NCBI GenBank assembly: GCA_020744225.1
Contig: JAGMWG010000016.1
Coordinates: 1 to 64,000 of the forward strand
Length of the DNA stretch: 64,000 nt
Direction of reading: 5' to 3'
Origin: Paraphoma chrysanthemicola
Lineage: Eukaryota; Ascomycota; Dothideomycetes; Pleosporales; Phaeosphaeriaceae
The notes beneath the pieces were generated by a model that saw only the letters and a list, made by a program, of their open reading frames with translations, was not told the origin of the DNA and searched no databases. Position 1 is the first letter of the stretch; every line of letters begins with the position of its first letter. Below are positions 10,892 to 22,500 of this stretch, piece after piece. Made by a program: the position numbers and the translations under genes.

Positions 10892-12269
10892 TTACAGACG
10901 GCTTTGTATGGCTCGAGAAGCTCGCTTCTGTTCCTCGTGAGCCCCTTCCTGCGCCTCGCACCACGTAATCAAAGCATTGATTAGTCCATCCAACTCAGCC
11001 ATTGTGTTCCCAGCATGTATACAGACCCTGATTCGCTGAGTTCCAGGAGGTACTGTGGGGGGCACGACCGCTCTAACCATGTAGCCTTGATTCTGTAGGA
11101 AAAGTGCCAGACTCTTTGGCTCTACCAGTCGAATGGCGAATATCGGAGATTCGGGGCAATCCAACGGAATCTTCAAGAAGCGTTGAAAAGCCTTGGAGCT
11201 CCCCTGGACCTTATATAGATTGCGGAAGAATGACCGAACGAGGGATTTAAGCTGCTTTTGCATGGCCGATGTTGATCCAGATTTGAGCATGCCATATGCA
11301 GTACGGATCAGGGCGAGGGAAGGATATGACATGAAGGTGGAGTATATGAGCGGCCTTGCATAATTGATCAAGAATCGACGAAGTGTATGGGACCCCAGGA
11401 TTATGGCTTTTGAATAGTTAGTGGTAGTATCATAACTATGGTCGTCTATTGTTGAACGTACCTCCATTACCGGCCATCGACTTGCCAAAAGTGTGCAGTC
11501 TAGCGAAGACTCTACTCTGCAGCCCGAGCAAGCTCACCAGCCCTGCGCCGTACGGACCCAAGACGCCAGTGGAGTGGGCCTCATCTATGATGACGCAACC
11601 TCGTTCATTGCCCAACACGGCATCCACCAGATCAAGAATTCCCTTAAGCTTCCCTATATCGCCGTCCATACTGTACACTGCCTCGATAGCCACCAGCACG
11701 TTGCATTTCTTGTCTTTCCATTCCCGTGATTCTTGCACCTGACGCCGCAGAACCTGTTCGAGATCGTGCAGTGAATTGTGTTGAAAGGACAATGCTTTTG
11801 CAGCACGGCTTAACCGAATCCCGTCGTGCACACTAGCATGTATGAGCTCGTCATACACTATAATGTCGCCAGGTTGGGGAACACAGGCAAAGAACCCAGC
11901 GTTCGCATCGAAGCCCGAGTTGAACAATAGGCCTGCCTCGGCACCATGGAACTCGGCGATTTCTCGCTCAAGACGTTCTGCATACTCGGAGTTACCGTCG
12001 AGCAATCTTGATCCACCGCTCCCAAGCGGGGTGTTGGCTATTTGAACCTCTGCAATGAACGCTGCTTTCAGCTTCGGGTGTCCGGCCAAAGAGAGAAAGT
12101 CGTTTGAGGAGAAATCAACATGGGAGGATTGGGACAGGGTGAGAGTCCGGAGAGTGGATTTGGCCTGCCGGCGATCCAAGGAGTCCTGAAGTTGGTGTTC
12201 AAGCATGATTTTATTGATCGAAGAATCCATACCTGAGTGGTGAGCTTCGATACTCTGTGCTTGTGTCAC
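10892..12269 (-). CDS. bioF: 8-amino-7-oxononanoate (KAPA) synthase with peroxisomal PTS1
   Basis: Exons on the reverse strand are 12269-11462 and 11406-10892, with a 55 bp intron (GTACGT...AAAAG, branch CTAAC), giving 440 residues. The enzyme is a PLP-dependent alpha-oxoamine synthase joining pimeloyl-CoA and alanine to KAPA. Visible motifs: DFSSNDFLSLAGHP near the N-terminus, GSGGSRLLDGNSEYAERLE, YDELIHASVHDGIRLSRA, the aspartate block IIDEAHSTGVLGPYGAG, and the PLP-lysine block HTFGKSMAGNGG, directly followed by the intron. The protein ends in SRL, a canonical PTS1, matching published work that places fungal BioF in peroxisomes. It is divergent from bioDA and convergent with BIO2. The first ATG is used; Met14 is an alternative. 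Confidence 0.92.
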
Positions 12270-13383
12270 TTAGAAAGGGGTGTCCAGCCGTAATTATTTG
12301 TCCGTGCAGATGACCGCTTGTAATTGAAGCACGTTTGTTGCTTTAGCTTTACATATATTTCCTAGCGAATCAGTGCTTCGAGCCTGAGTCGATTGGTTGG
12401 GCGCAGACGCGGGGTGGCAGCGTCTCTAGTGCGCGCATAGCGAATCTTCTAACCAATAGGACACCAAGCCCACTCTTCTCCATCCGTCCAATTCAATACT
12501 GAACAGTATACGCAAGACTTCGGAAAACTAATTGCATATATTATACAGCTGTCTAGAGGGCTTCTGCATCACGTCGGTGATACCTAGTAGCCTTCCCAAC
12601 ATGTGAGAGTGCAACCAGCAAAATGCCATACGAACTAAGCAGATGCGGTTTCAACAGACGGAAGGTGCCGTTGGTTGAGCTAACCAACAAGGTGCTGCCC
12701 TGACATCTCCATTAGGACACTCCTGAATGCTTTCATGTGTGTTCACGTCTATAGTACATACTTTACAATAGAATGAAGGCTTCTGGGCCATTACATTAAG
12801 GCTGTATCTACTACCTAGCAGTGTTTGTATCTATCTGCGCTACTCGTAAATGAAGTTGCGGATCTGTTGTCTCACCAGAGCTGCAAAGGTGCGGTATGCG
12901 GTAAGCGCAAGACAAAGCGCAATGTCACCAAGAATGCGCCGAATATAAACCTTGAATAGCCGCGCGCCGAGGCTGCTGGAAGTAATCTATATGCACGGTG
13001 GACTAGTGCACATATGCTTTTCCACGCGAGCATTCCGGACCTTGAGCCTTCCAAGCTGGAGGTTTCGCAATGTCTGGAGGATAACGAGAACTCCGCTGGG
13101 CACGCATTTCGCATACCACATAATGTAATTTCATATATGTAGAGCTCCTAGAGTAGGTCAAATCGTCAGGAGTAGACTGAGATGAAAGGCGGTTGAGGGA
13201 CAAAATGTTCCGCTCTCGGCCGTCAGAGGTGCGGTAGCTTCATGCAGGAACCTTAAAGCTATATCCTTAGCGCCACCCAACAACAGCCGATGCCTGAGCA
13301 ACAAGTGCACCACGAAGTTATCGACGCCATTGACACCGTGCTGCCGCCCCTGTCAGTCTTACTGCGCATCCCGTTTGTGAAGA
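12270..13383. promoter_or_regulatory. Divergent promoter region bioF/bioDA with CCAAT boxes
   Basis: This 1.1 kb region separates two divergently transcribed biotin genes. A reverse CCAAT (ATTGG, 12392-12396) and a forward CCAAT (12453-12457) lie 120-190 bp upstream of bioF, within 66 bp of each other. I see no credible gene here. Short frames at 12872-13203 lack any recognisable motif. Confidence 0.4.
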
Positions 13384-16300
13384 ATGTCAAGAATTCCAGC
13401 CGCCTCGTGGACGAACCTCATCGCAGTACAGATTTTTGGGGCAAACACAGGAGTTGGCAAGACTGTTTTCTCAACACTATTGGGCGCGCACTTCACAAGG
13501 CGAAAAGGTAGAAGGAGATGGACTGTCAACTACATCAAGCCTGTATCGACTGGACCGTTGAACGAAGCAGACGATCGTTACGTTCGGCGACACACTGGGG
13601 GTTCAGCAGACACAATTTTCCAATTCAATGATCCCGTAAGTCCGCACATCGCGGCAAGAGGCGCTCAAAACTGTGTAAGTTGAGTTTTCATCTTCTATGT
13701 TGTCTGTTCTTGCAGCGTATTGAAACGGGTACGTCAAAAGTCCTGCCAATGTATGGCAGGGTCGATGCAACACCTCCTTGGGCACCGCGAGTTTCGACTT
13801 GGCATTGCCGTAAATTGTGCCCCATTTTCATACAAACACTGGTACCTCCTTTACGCCCCACGATACTTAATCAGGCCACGCACCTGTTTCGCGGCTTCTC
13901 CCGGGACGGAAGGCTTGATCATACCACTTCTCCGACCCCAGTGGGACCACTTGCTCACTACATCGAGACTTGCTTTGATCGCAACGCAAATATACTCAAA
14001 AGTTGCTAGAGCAGCCCTCGTAGCCTCAGTTCAAAGGTCGAGAAGTCCTAAGTACTTCATAAAGGTTCTGCTGCGGGTGTAGACCTGTGCAAGGGCTCTG
14101 AAGAGCTTTTGTGCCCAGGTGTAATGCCGTCTTTTTCTACTGGAACCATACCTTGTTCGTGACTTATTGAGTCTTTGCTGATTGATAGAAGCCTAGCAAT
14201 GACCAAGTAGTGCGACGGCTGTATTCTCGTTTGAAAAATGCGGCCGCGGACGCAAACTCGGTGCGGGGAACCACAGGTATCGCAATCATCGAGACCGCAG
14301 GTGGCGTACTATCTCCTGGCCCTTCAGGTACACTGCAAGCTGACCTCTTCCGTCCCTTGAGACTGCCCGCTGTTCTTGTTGGGGACCACAGACTTGGAGG
14401 TATTGGCTCAACTATCGCTGCCGCAGAGTCTTTGATTACCAGAGGCTACGACATCGATGCTGTCATATGTTTCGATGACCAGAGCAAATATGAGAACTCG
14501 GCATATCTCACGGATCACTTCAGCCAGTTGGGCATCTCTGTCTGCACCATACCTTGGATCCCCGATCTTCAAAGTGCCAGCGAGGAGCATGAGGCTAAAC
14601 TGATGACTGCTTATTACCAGACCATCAGTAGGACATCATCTATGTGTGAAGTTGGCGATAGGCTTGTCGAATTACACACTCATCGTTTAAGTGATTTGGA
14701 TACCATGTCCAGCCGAGCAAACGAGGCCATCTGGCATCCTTTCACCCAGCATAAGCATGTGCAAGGGGTGGACAATGTTCTTGTGTTCGACTCGGCGTAC
14801 GGCGATTATTTTCAGGTCAAACATACAGGGGCTTCTCTGCAGATGACCAACGGAGCTAAGGACACACCATTACTCTACCCTGCCTTTGATGGTTCGGCTA
14901 GCTGGTGAGCATGCACTCCAAAACAATGCCTGATCCCTAGCCTGACATCTGATACAGGTGGACCCAGGGACTCGGACATGGAAATCCAAATCTAGCCCTG
15001 CAAGCAGCGTACGCTGCCGGGAGGTGGGGCCATTTGATGTTCGCCGGGGCGACCCATCAACCTGCACTTGCACTCGCAGAGCGATTATTGAAATGCCTAG
15101 CCAATCCGCGTCTCAAGAAGGTCTTCTACAGCGATAATGGGAGTACTGCGACCGAGGTAGGTATCAAGATGGCTCTTCGAGCCTGCTGCAAGAGATATGG
15201 GTGGACGAGCAACAAAGAAGAGATCGGCGTATTGGGACTTAAAGGTTCGTATCATGGCGATACGATTGGAGCAATGGATGCTTCGGAACCATGCGTGTTT
15301 AACGAGAAAGTTGACTGGTATCGTGGCCGTGGCTTTTGGTTCGATTATCCCACATTCAAGCTCAAGGATGGTCGCTGGATCATCGAACCACCAAAAGGTA
15401 TGGAGGAAGAGTTCGGCCCCGCACAGCACTTCTCGGATATGAACAGCATCTTTGACTTGAAATCGCGTGGCCATTCACCACGATACGAGCAACATATCGA
15501 AAGAACACTCGATAGGCTTGTTAAAGGGGAGGGTCGTAAATTTGGTGCACTTATCCTCGAGCCAGTTGTGCTTGGTGCGGGTGGAATGCTTTTTGTCGAC
15601 CCACTCTTTCAGCAAAGTCTTGTGCGCGTTGTGCGTCGGTACAAGTTTTCAACATATGCCAACGAAGGCGTCACACCCATGGATCACCAACAATCTTGGA
15701 CTGGAGTCCCGGTTTTGTTCGACGAAGTGTTCACCGGTCTGTACCGCCTCGGTCGCTTCACCTCTGCGTCATTCTTGGGCGTACATCCAGATATTAGCGT
15801 GCATGCAAAGCTCCTGACTGGTGGCCTGATTCCTTTGTCCGTCACGGTTGCGAGCCAGCCTGTATTTGACGCCTTTTGGGGAAACGAAAAGTCGGATGCC
15901 CTGTTACACGGGCACAGTTACACCGCCCACCCTATTGGCTGTCACATTGCGAACACCAGCCTTCAGACTATGGCCGAGCTCGATACGACGGACTCTGCAT
16001 GGAAGGGATACAAGAGAGACTGGATGATCCCGACATCGCTGCAAAGACAGCGGGATCAAGTCGACTTTGCTGTTGCAACCACAGATAAGAGCGATTGTGT
16101 ATGGAGTATGTGGTCACGCAGCTTTGTCTTACAGCTTTCGAGACACGAATGTGTGAGCCACGTCAACGCGTTAGGTTCAGTACTGGCTGTATCGCTCCAC
16201 GACAAATCCAAATCCACGGGTAAGCTGGACTTCACCCACTAAAATGAACGCAGACATATTGCACGCATTCAGATCGCATGACTGTGCTAATTCTGTGCAG

Positions 16301-16494
16301 GGTACTCTTCGTCGGCGGCTGCTGGTCTGCGCGATTCGCTTCTCAACGCAGTCTCTAAAACGCAGGTACAAATCCATTCTCGCGTGCTGGGCAATGTCAT
16401 TTACTTGATGGCGAGCATGACCTCTCAGCCGAATCATCTGGCTTCCGTTGAGGCGGCATTTGCGGAAAAGCTAAGCTCATTGAATACACCCTGA
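13384..16494 (+). CDS. bioDA: Bifunctional dethiobiotin synthetase / DAPA aminotransferase
   Basis: Exons 13384-13674, 14189-14904, 14958-16219 and 16301-16494 give 820 residues. Residues ~1-290 are dethiobiotin synthetase: P-loop GANTGVGKTVFST, KPVSTGP, SPHIAAR, then ETAGGVLSPGPSGTLQ and VGDHRLGGIGSTIAA. The rest is the PLP aminotransferase that turns KAPA into DAPA: WHPFTQHKHV, WWTQGLGHGNP, YHGDTIGAMDASEP, the Asp block FDEVFTGLYRLGRF, the PLP-lysine block AKLLTGGLIPLS, and GHSYTAHPIGC. It ends HSRVLGNVIYLMASMTS. Both active sites look complete. This is the fused enzyme known from plants (BIO3-BIO1) and filamentous fungi (Aspergillus biA). Intron 1 is 514 bp, about ten times normal, and in phase. 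The last intron carries GTGCTAATT as branch site. Confidence 0.92.
13675..14188 (+). other. Unusually long (514 bp) first intron of bioDA
   Basis: GTAAGT at 13675 and TAG at 14186-14188 define an intron joining two phase-0 exons at the expected point between SPHIAAR and the helix leading to ETAGG. Its first 46 bp (to CTTGCAG, ending 13715) look like a complete small intron. The remaining ~470 bp may therefore be an insertion. Two overlapping frames (13680-14009 and 13720-14082) run through the extra DNA and match nothing I recognise. Confidence 0.65.
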
Positions 16495-18789
16495 CTTTGT
16501 TTGTTCCGCCGACATGTAGTAGTCAACAATCTCTGAAGGCCCTCGCATCTTTCTACGAGACCAATACATGATCTATACTGCACCTTTGCAGCACCGCTAG
16601 GACAATAGATCTACCCAATCTGCAACTTCTTTTACGGGCAGCGCAGATAGATGCAAATGCTACTAGAGTAGTGAAGACAGTCTTAATGTAACAGCCTTAA
16701 GGCATTCAACGTGTTATAAAGGTCATAATGTAGACGTCAACGCACGCGAAGGCATTCAGGAGCGTCTTACCAGATATTTCAAGTGCAATAAGTAGCTGAA
16801 ATGCCCAGAGGGTACATCGGATGTAAAGAAAAAGATCTGGTAGCACAAGAGCGTATGCCATACCCTATACAGAGATAGAAACTTTCCCTCAATGTCAGAT
16901 TGTATCATCCTGCTTCAATAATGTGCAATTGAATGGCGGAAGCACACTGTCGAGCATGCCTGGTCAAAACTTATGGTTTCGCAGTACGGAGGCTTGGACT
17001 TGAGTACATCACTTTCAGTCTTTGCAAGCAGAGCTTTGCGGATGTTGCAGGGGGCTTCCGGAATCGTTTCACTGGTTTTGAATACTATTGGGAAATTTGT
17101 GCAGCGATTCTCGTGGAGTACATGGTGTGACGTGACTTCGGTGACTATCTTGGAACTGTTGTGCGTGTCAGACCGGTAAAGGCAAGGATCATTGAAATCA
17201 TCATAAAACAGCTTCTGCTCGGTTGTTCCACTGCTATCAAGGCCCATCATTGAGGGGTACAGAAAGCCATGAATGCCCTCGACGCTCTCGTCGAATTTAC
17301 ATTAGCAGCCCCAACTACAGTCTTGAGTCATACCGATAACACTTGTGGTAGGAAGGCTTTACCATCGCATAAGGCTCATAGGAAATGCGATCGCGCACCT
17401 CGCTCGAATGAGCAATATCGAAAAGGTTCTATGGCCGTGGATTGCGATGGTCAGTCTGATGGTAGCCCGCGTCTTACGGACCAGGAACCAACACCGCGGA
17501 ATATCCATGCACAGGCCAACGAGTCAGCCACCATCAGGGACCGCAGGTTTCGGGAGATCTCTTCGTCCCAATATCTAGTATTTCCACTGTCGCACGCATC
17601 TCTGCTTCATACCATTGAACCTCGAAAACGTTCCGGCCCTTGGCTGCCTCACTCGAGAGCAGCTCCCTTCAGCATTGAACTATTGGAGACACAACCATGG
17701 CCAATTCTTCATGGTTCATTGGATAGTCGTGAGGCTCGAATAAGGGGTCCTGAAATGGATCGGACGGGCTATGAGACACGTTGTCTGGAAGAAAGTTGCC
17801 AGTGCCATGCGACGAGTGCTCATGCATCTTTGAGGGGAAATACAATCGATTTACACCAACTTGGATCAGAGGGAGATTTGGCAATGGATGAAGCGCTAGA
17901 AAATGAGCACGCGGCACCTTCATGGGTGTGATATGATGGCGCCAAATGTTCTCGGCCGCATGCTTCGCACTTCGACCGTGCGCCAACTTGGTCTGGGTCT
18001 TTGAGCACAATACTGTCCAAGAGAGTGTGTGGATTCTCTAGTAGGCTGAGCAAGTAGTTTCGAGTAGGACTTCCCTGTAAAGTTAGTGTATCAGCTGAGA
18101 GATCATTATTTATATAAGCCTTATATAAAATAAGCCTTTAATGCTACGCTTAGAAGAGACGCAGAGGCTTACAGGAGCCATCAACGATGAAGTGCTACTC
18201 TCTTAGCCGACACAACTTTGATGAAAGATATAAGTCGCTCCGCATGTATTCAATAAGAGCGCGTTTCCACTTCGTAATGTGTGGCGTGTTCCTGCACCGT
18301 AGGGTAGCGAGGCGAGGACGACCTTGGGGTCAAACGAATATGGTGATGGTCGGAATGGCGAAACGGCCGGCCTTGTCGGGTATCAATCAGAGAATCAAGA
18401 CATTCAGTTGGCCATTTGAAATGATGCCGACATGCGGCCGTTCCCCAATGTTGGTGGTGACGTCGATGAAGAGGCTTAGGTTGAGGAGGCGCTTGCTGAT
18501 CATCTACTGTAGGGTCCGCATCACCAAAGTAAATCTGGTCAGTTGTCCACCCAAGACATGTAAGTTGAGCGCCGGTGATCGGCAAGCTCTACGTCAACAA
18601 TGGTGCGGTGCTACTGGCACGGGGCGCTGACGTGTAGTGCATTGTGTCATGCACGGTACAAAACGGATGCGCGCAGGCGTCATTATCTAAGATCATAGCG
18701 CTCGCATTCAGACGTCCCCAGAGTACCTCGTGGGTGCAAACAATACTGCAAATCAAATCTCATGATCGTCAGCCGCAATCCGAGGTATC
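16495..18789. other. Gene-poor 2.3 kb region with possible gene relics
   Basis: No recognisable gene is seen. Reverse-strand open fragments (18053-17820, 18010-17669, 17250-16915) and a forward frame (17269-17931) are present, but none carries a motif I can name. On the reverse strand, CTAACTTTACAG just upstream of 18066 looks like a real branch/acceptor pair leading into NYLLSLLENPHTLLDSIVL. This raises the possibility of a decayed or unrecognised gene. A small AT-rich spot with repeated ATAAGCC lies at about 18110-18150. Confidence 0.4.
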
Positions 18790-19408
18790 ATGGCGCAACA
18801 GAACTCTATCATCTGGCCGAAGCATTTTCTCCCTGGAACGACAGATGCCTTCGTCTCCAACGAACGCATTGCCAAAGACATCACAAGTACACAGATATGG
18901 GCATTGCTCGCCAACATATCGAAATGGGAGGCATACTACAAGAATTGTGCTGAAATTACGCCACCAGAATCTGGCGACTTCCTGCACGAGGCCGATGTGT
19001 TCAGATTCAGTACATTTGGGTTCCCACCACTCACATGCACTGTCGAAGAGTCCGAAGCTCCAGAGAGTGAGTTCACTTTCGCAAATATAGTGGCCTATCG
19101 TCAGAGAGCGACTGACATATCACCACACAGGCAATGGGCGGCCTGGAAGACTTGCCTGGAGCAGTAGAACCTCGGAGGGCTTGGAGATATACCACGCATG
19201 GCTAGTAGAAGACATCGAAGATCAAAGGGTCCGAATATTGACCCAAGAAAGCCAGATTGGCAAGGTGTTTAGCGAGTGGGAGGCGGAGAAGCCCAACAAA
19301 ATGCTACTTGGACACCAAGACTGGCTTGATGGGCTTATCACAATGGCCAGGGGTGACAAGGTTGGACGCACCAATCTTGAGTCTATCGGCTTTCCTGTGA
19401 GAGGATAA
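18790..19408 (+). CDS. SRPBCC/START-like ligand-binding protein
   Basis: Exons 18790-19066 and 19131-19408 (64 bp GTGAGT...CAG intron) encode 184 residues. The N-terminal half has the SRPBCC/polyketide-cyclase-like pattern with an alpha helix near IAKDITSTQIWALLANISKWEAYY. It continues with DVFRFSTFGFPPLTC, and after splicing GRLAW and EIYHAWLVEDIEDQRVRILTQES, typical of the curved beta sheet of this fold. It ends with a long helix including WLDGLITMARG. Members bind hydrophobic ligands or act as small cyclases; no substrate can be read here. It lies between the biotin cluster and TBCD with no evident functional link. Confidence 0.72.
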
Positions 19409-19540
19409 TTATCAGATTCGATAGGTGGAAGCACTTCTAAAGGGACTTTCGCGTGTTAAGGTACCGTGTCCGTGGCGTGCGGAACACTCGACTCGATGGT
19501 TCTAGCACCTGTTCATCTGTAATTCGTAACCTGACATGGG

Positions 19541-22500
19541 TCAGGTATGCGCAACGGCCTTTAATTCCTCATGGAATCCAAGAACGATGGGCTTTAAGCT
19601 TTTTGGTGGTATACTCCAATCCTGCAGCTTCAGTGCATCTTTCCGTGTCAATACCCACAGAGTCTCCGCTGCCATCATACGAATCTACACTTTCGTTAAT
19701 CAATCAGTTCCCAATACCTTAGGAGACGTGCCTTTGGGAACGGATGCAAAAGCATGTTCGTCACCTTCGTTAAAGCGTCAAGTCTAGAGGCCGGCATATC
19801 TCCAAAACCGCGATAGACTTCTAGCGCAAGGTGAAGCTTCTGCATATGTGTAGATTTGAAGTGCGCTTTCTGTGTGAGCGAAAGTAGTGACCGGAAGCTG
19901 CCAAGATCAGCATTGAAAGACTTGCGAAGTCATTGAATAGGGGGGTAGCATACGGAAACTGACTAGGGGACAGGCGTTGCATGACTTGCATGTCGAACAG
20001 GAAGGCGAGAGTCTCCATCAAAGGGATCAAGACCCTATCGTTCTCTATGTTAGCTTTTAAGATGTCCATGACACGTGTCGCGAAATCTGCCAGCGAAAAG
20101 TCTCGGCCCATTTCGTCGAAGACAGATAACTGATTGGTGAACTGGACGAGAGCTTCTCTTGCATTCTGCACAACCGATTCTGATGCCATGCCAGCTGAGC
20201 TAACAAAACCAAGACATGTAGCAACATGCATGGCAGTATCATCTGTGCCTCGCAGCGCTTGCAAAGCTTCGAGAAAGTAAGAGACTGAAGATACATCTTC
20301 GTGGCTGGTTGCATGACACGGCTGAGACTGCTGTCGTAGTGCTAGGACCCGCGCGGCAACAGTGCGGACCTTGTCAAGCTTTTCCAGGGAGAGTCGCAGA
20401 ACATCAAGATGTAAAAGCGAGCTCATTTCGCTGTCGCAAGCTCGCAGAGTGCCAGCGCCCCATCCCGACCCAAGGGCTTCCAGTGCCTCAATGCGCACAA
20501 GGGAACCGACGTCACCACGTTCCGTGATAGTATAGTCATTGAGAGCAAGGTGCAAAGCAGCTGCAATTTGACTTTCGACATGCAGTGTGAGCTCACTCGA
20601 GCTTCGCACAAGCACGTTCAAAGCGCGCAATGCAACGGTGCGAGCCTCGATCGCAACGGCAGCAGTACATCTAAAGGCAAGTACCTGCACAATCCTCGTA
20701 CGGACATCCCTCGAGCTATTGTCAACATGTTCATTGGGGGTTTGCGTGATCACAGCTGAGTATGCAGATCCGAGCGCCATAGCATGGCCCGAGCATCGCT
20801 GCCCGTTATAAGATGCCTCGTTCTCGAGACTGGATAGCCACCCATTGAGCAGCATCTCCTTAATGTCGCCATGGTTGATCGAAAACATCAACAAAATCGC
20901 CGGAACTGCCATTGTGATGGCATCAGAGACCAGATCCTCGTGGCGAGCCAGGCACAAGTTCAAGATGTGAGCGACTTGGGCAACTGGTATATGTTCGGGC
21001 CAGTGATACACTGGTACGAGATTTGTGGTTTGTGCCATTGCTGCAATAAATGAGAGCGTCGAGGATGCGGTTAGCTCAGGCCTCAAAGCTGGAGATGTGA
21101 AAGCTTTGTCGTCGAGCGCCAACTCTTCAGCCAGTATTCGCCATAAATGAAGAAGAGCTCTGAGCCGGACAGCAGCCCTTTCCTCGCAAGCGCTGCTAGT
21201 GCTGTCTGAAGTATCGCGGGCCGTGTTCGCCAAAGTGGCAAGAGCAGAGACCAATCCTTGACGCTCTTCGACCTCACGAGGTCTGAGATCTGCGAGTTTT
21301 TTGCACACCAGATTTGCCATCCATTGTAACGTATCTGCAGGCTGGGATCTTGCCAACAATCCTACAGCCTTTGCAGCAGAGAGCCGGGCGTCCGTGTCCA
21401 ATGCACCGGTGCCTCGCCATCCAAGGAGACCTTCCAACAAGGCCTGCCAGTACAGCGGATGTAGCTCGCCCGCCCGCAGCGCGACGTCGCAAATTGCTCT
21501 TTGGCGAAGGCCGACTGCATGGAAGTCGACGACTTGGACTATTGGTATGCCTTGTTCGATAGTATTGGGATGACGACCAATCAGCTCCTGGAGAGCAGCA
21601 GACGCGCCTCTTCTGATGTTGCCGGCTGGATCCAGACAAGCAACCGTGACCAATTCAATTGCGAGTGCTTGTGGGACAGAGACACCTTCCCTATGTTCGC
21701 AGGCACGGATTGCCGCAGTCTCCACTTCTAGCAGCTCGCTCGTAGCATAACGACGAGACAGTGCCCATATACCAAAGCAAGCAGCATCGCGCACGTTTGT
21801 TCCGATAGATCCGCCAGTAGGAGAGCGCTGTTCGAAGCTCAAGGACAGAAGGAGAGCATTGAGAACGTCCGGCAAATTGGTAGTGCGAATAGCTTTTCGG
21901 TACAGCAAGTGGGCTAATGTCAAAGTAAGTCCATGCCATTGAAGCGGACTTACAGCGCTGAGGTTACGCTGGGACCCTTGCCAATACACACTCTCATTGA
22001 GTGTGCCGAGAATCGCTTCAACGACCTCTTCTGCCATTTCCGCATCTAATTTCAAGGAGATGATACTAAGGGACTTGCTTGCTGCGTATCGCACGGGCGT
22101 ATCGCCATCGGCCATCGTCTCCAAGAGAAACTCAATGACCTCCTCAATGGCGGACGTGGCATCAGAATCCAGCATTTTCATACCGAGTTGCAGGTCGTGG
22201 ACCACAATGTTGCGCATTATCTTGACGATGAGCTTCCTCGCCACTGCTGAGGTCTTGATGAAGTAGAGACTGCTCCGATCGAGTATGCTTCGACATACCT
22301 GGTAGATTGCGGGTAATTTGGTACCAATCTCTGCATTAGTCGTAGTAGCTACGAGGCCTGACAAGAACGATAGAACCCCGAGACATTTGTGTATGTTGCT
22401 TTGTGACTCGTTGCAATTGTGGAAAAAGGACACAGCCCACCTGACGAGCTCGTCGAGCAGGCCGAGCTTCTGCATGTCCGGGCGTGCACAGAGCCGGACA

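Noticed and set aside
13720..14082. 120-codon frame inside the bioDA intron
   Set aside because: The flanking exons join in phase without it, and its translation matches no expected dethiobiotin synthetase block.
17269..17931. 220-codon forward open frame
   Set aside because: No domain, motif or periodic hydrophobic pattern; overlaps equally open reverse frames. Reported only as part of a gene-poor region.
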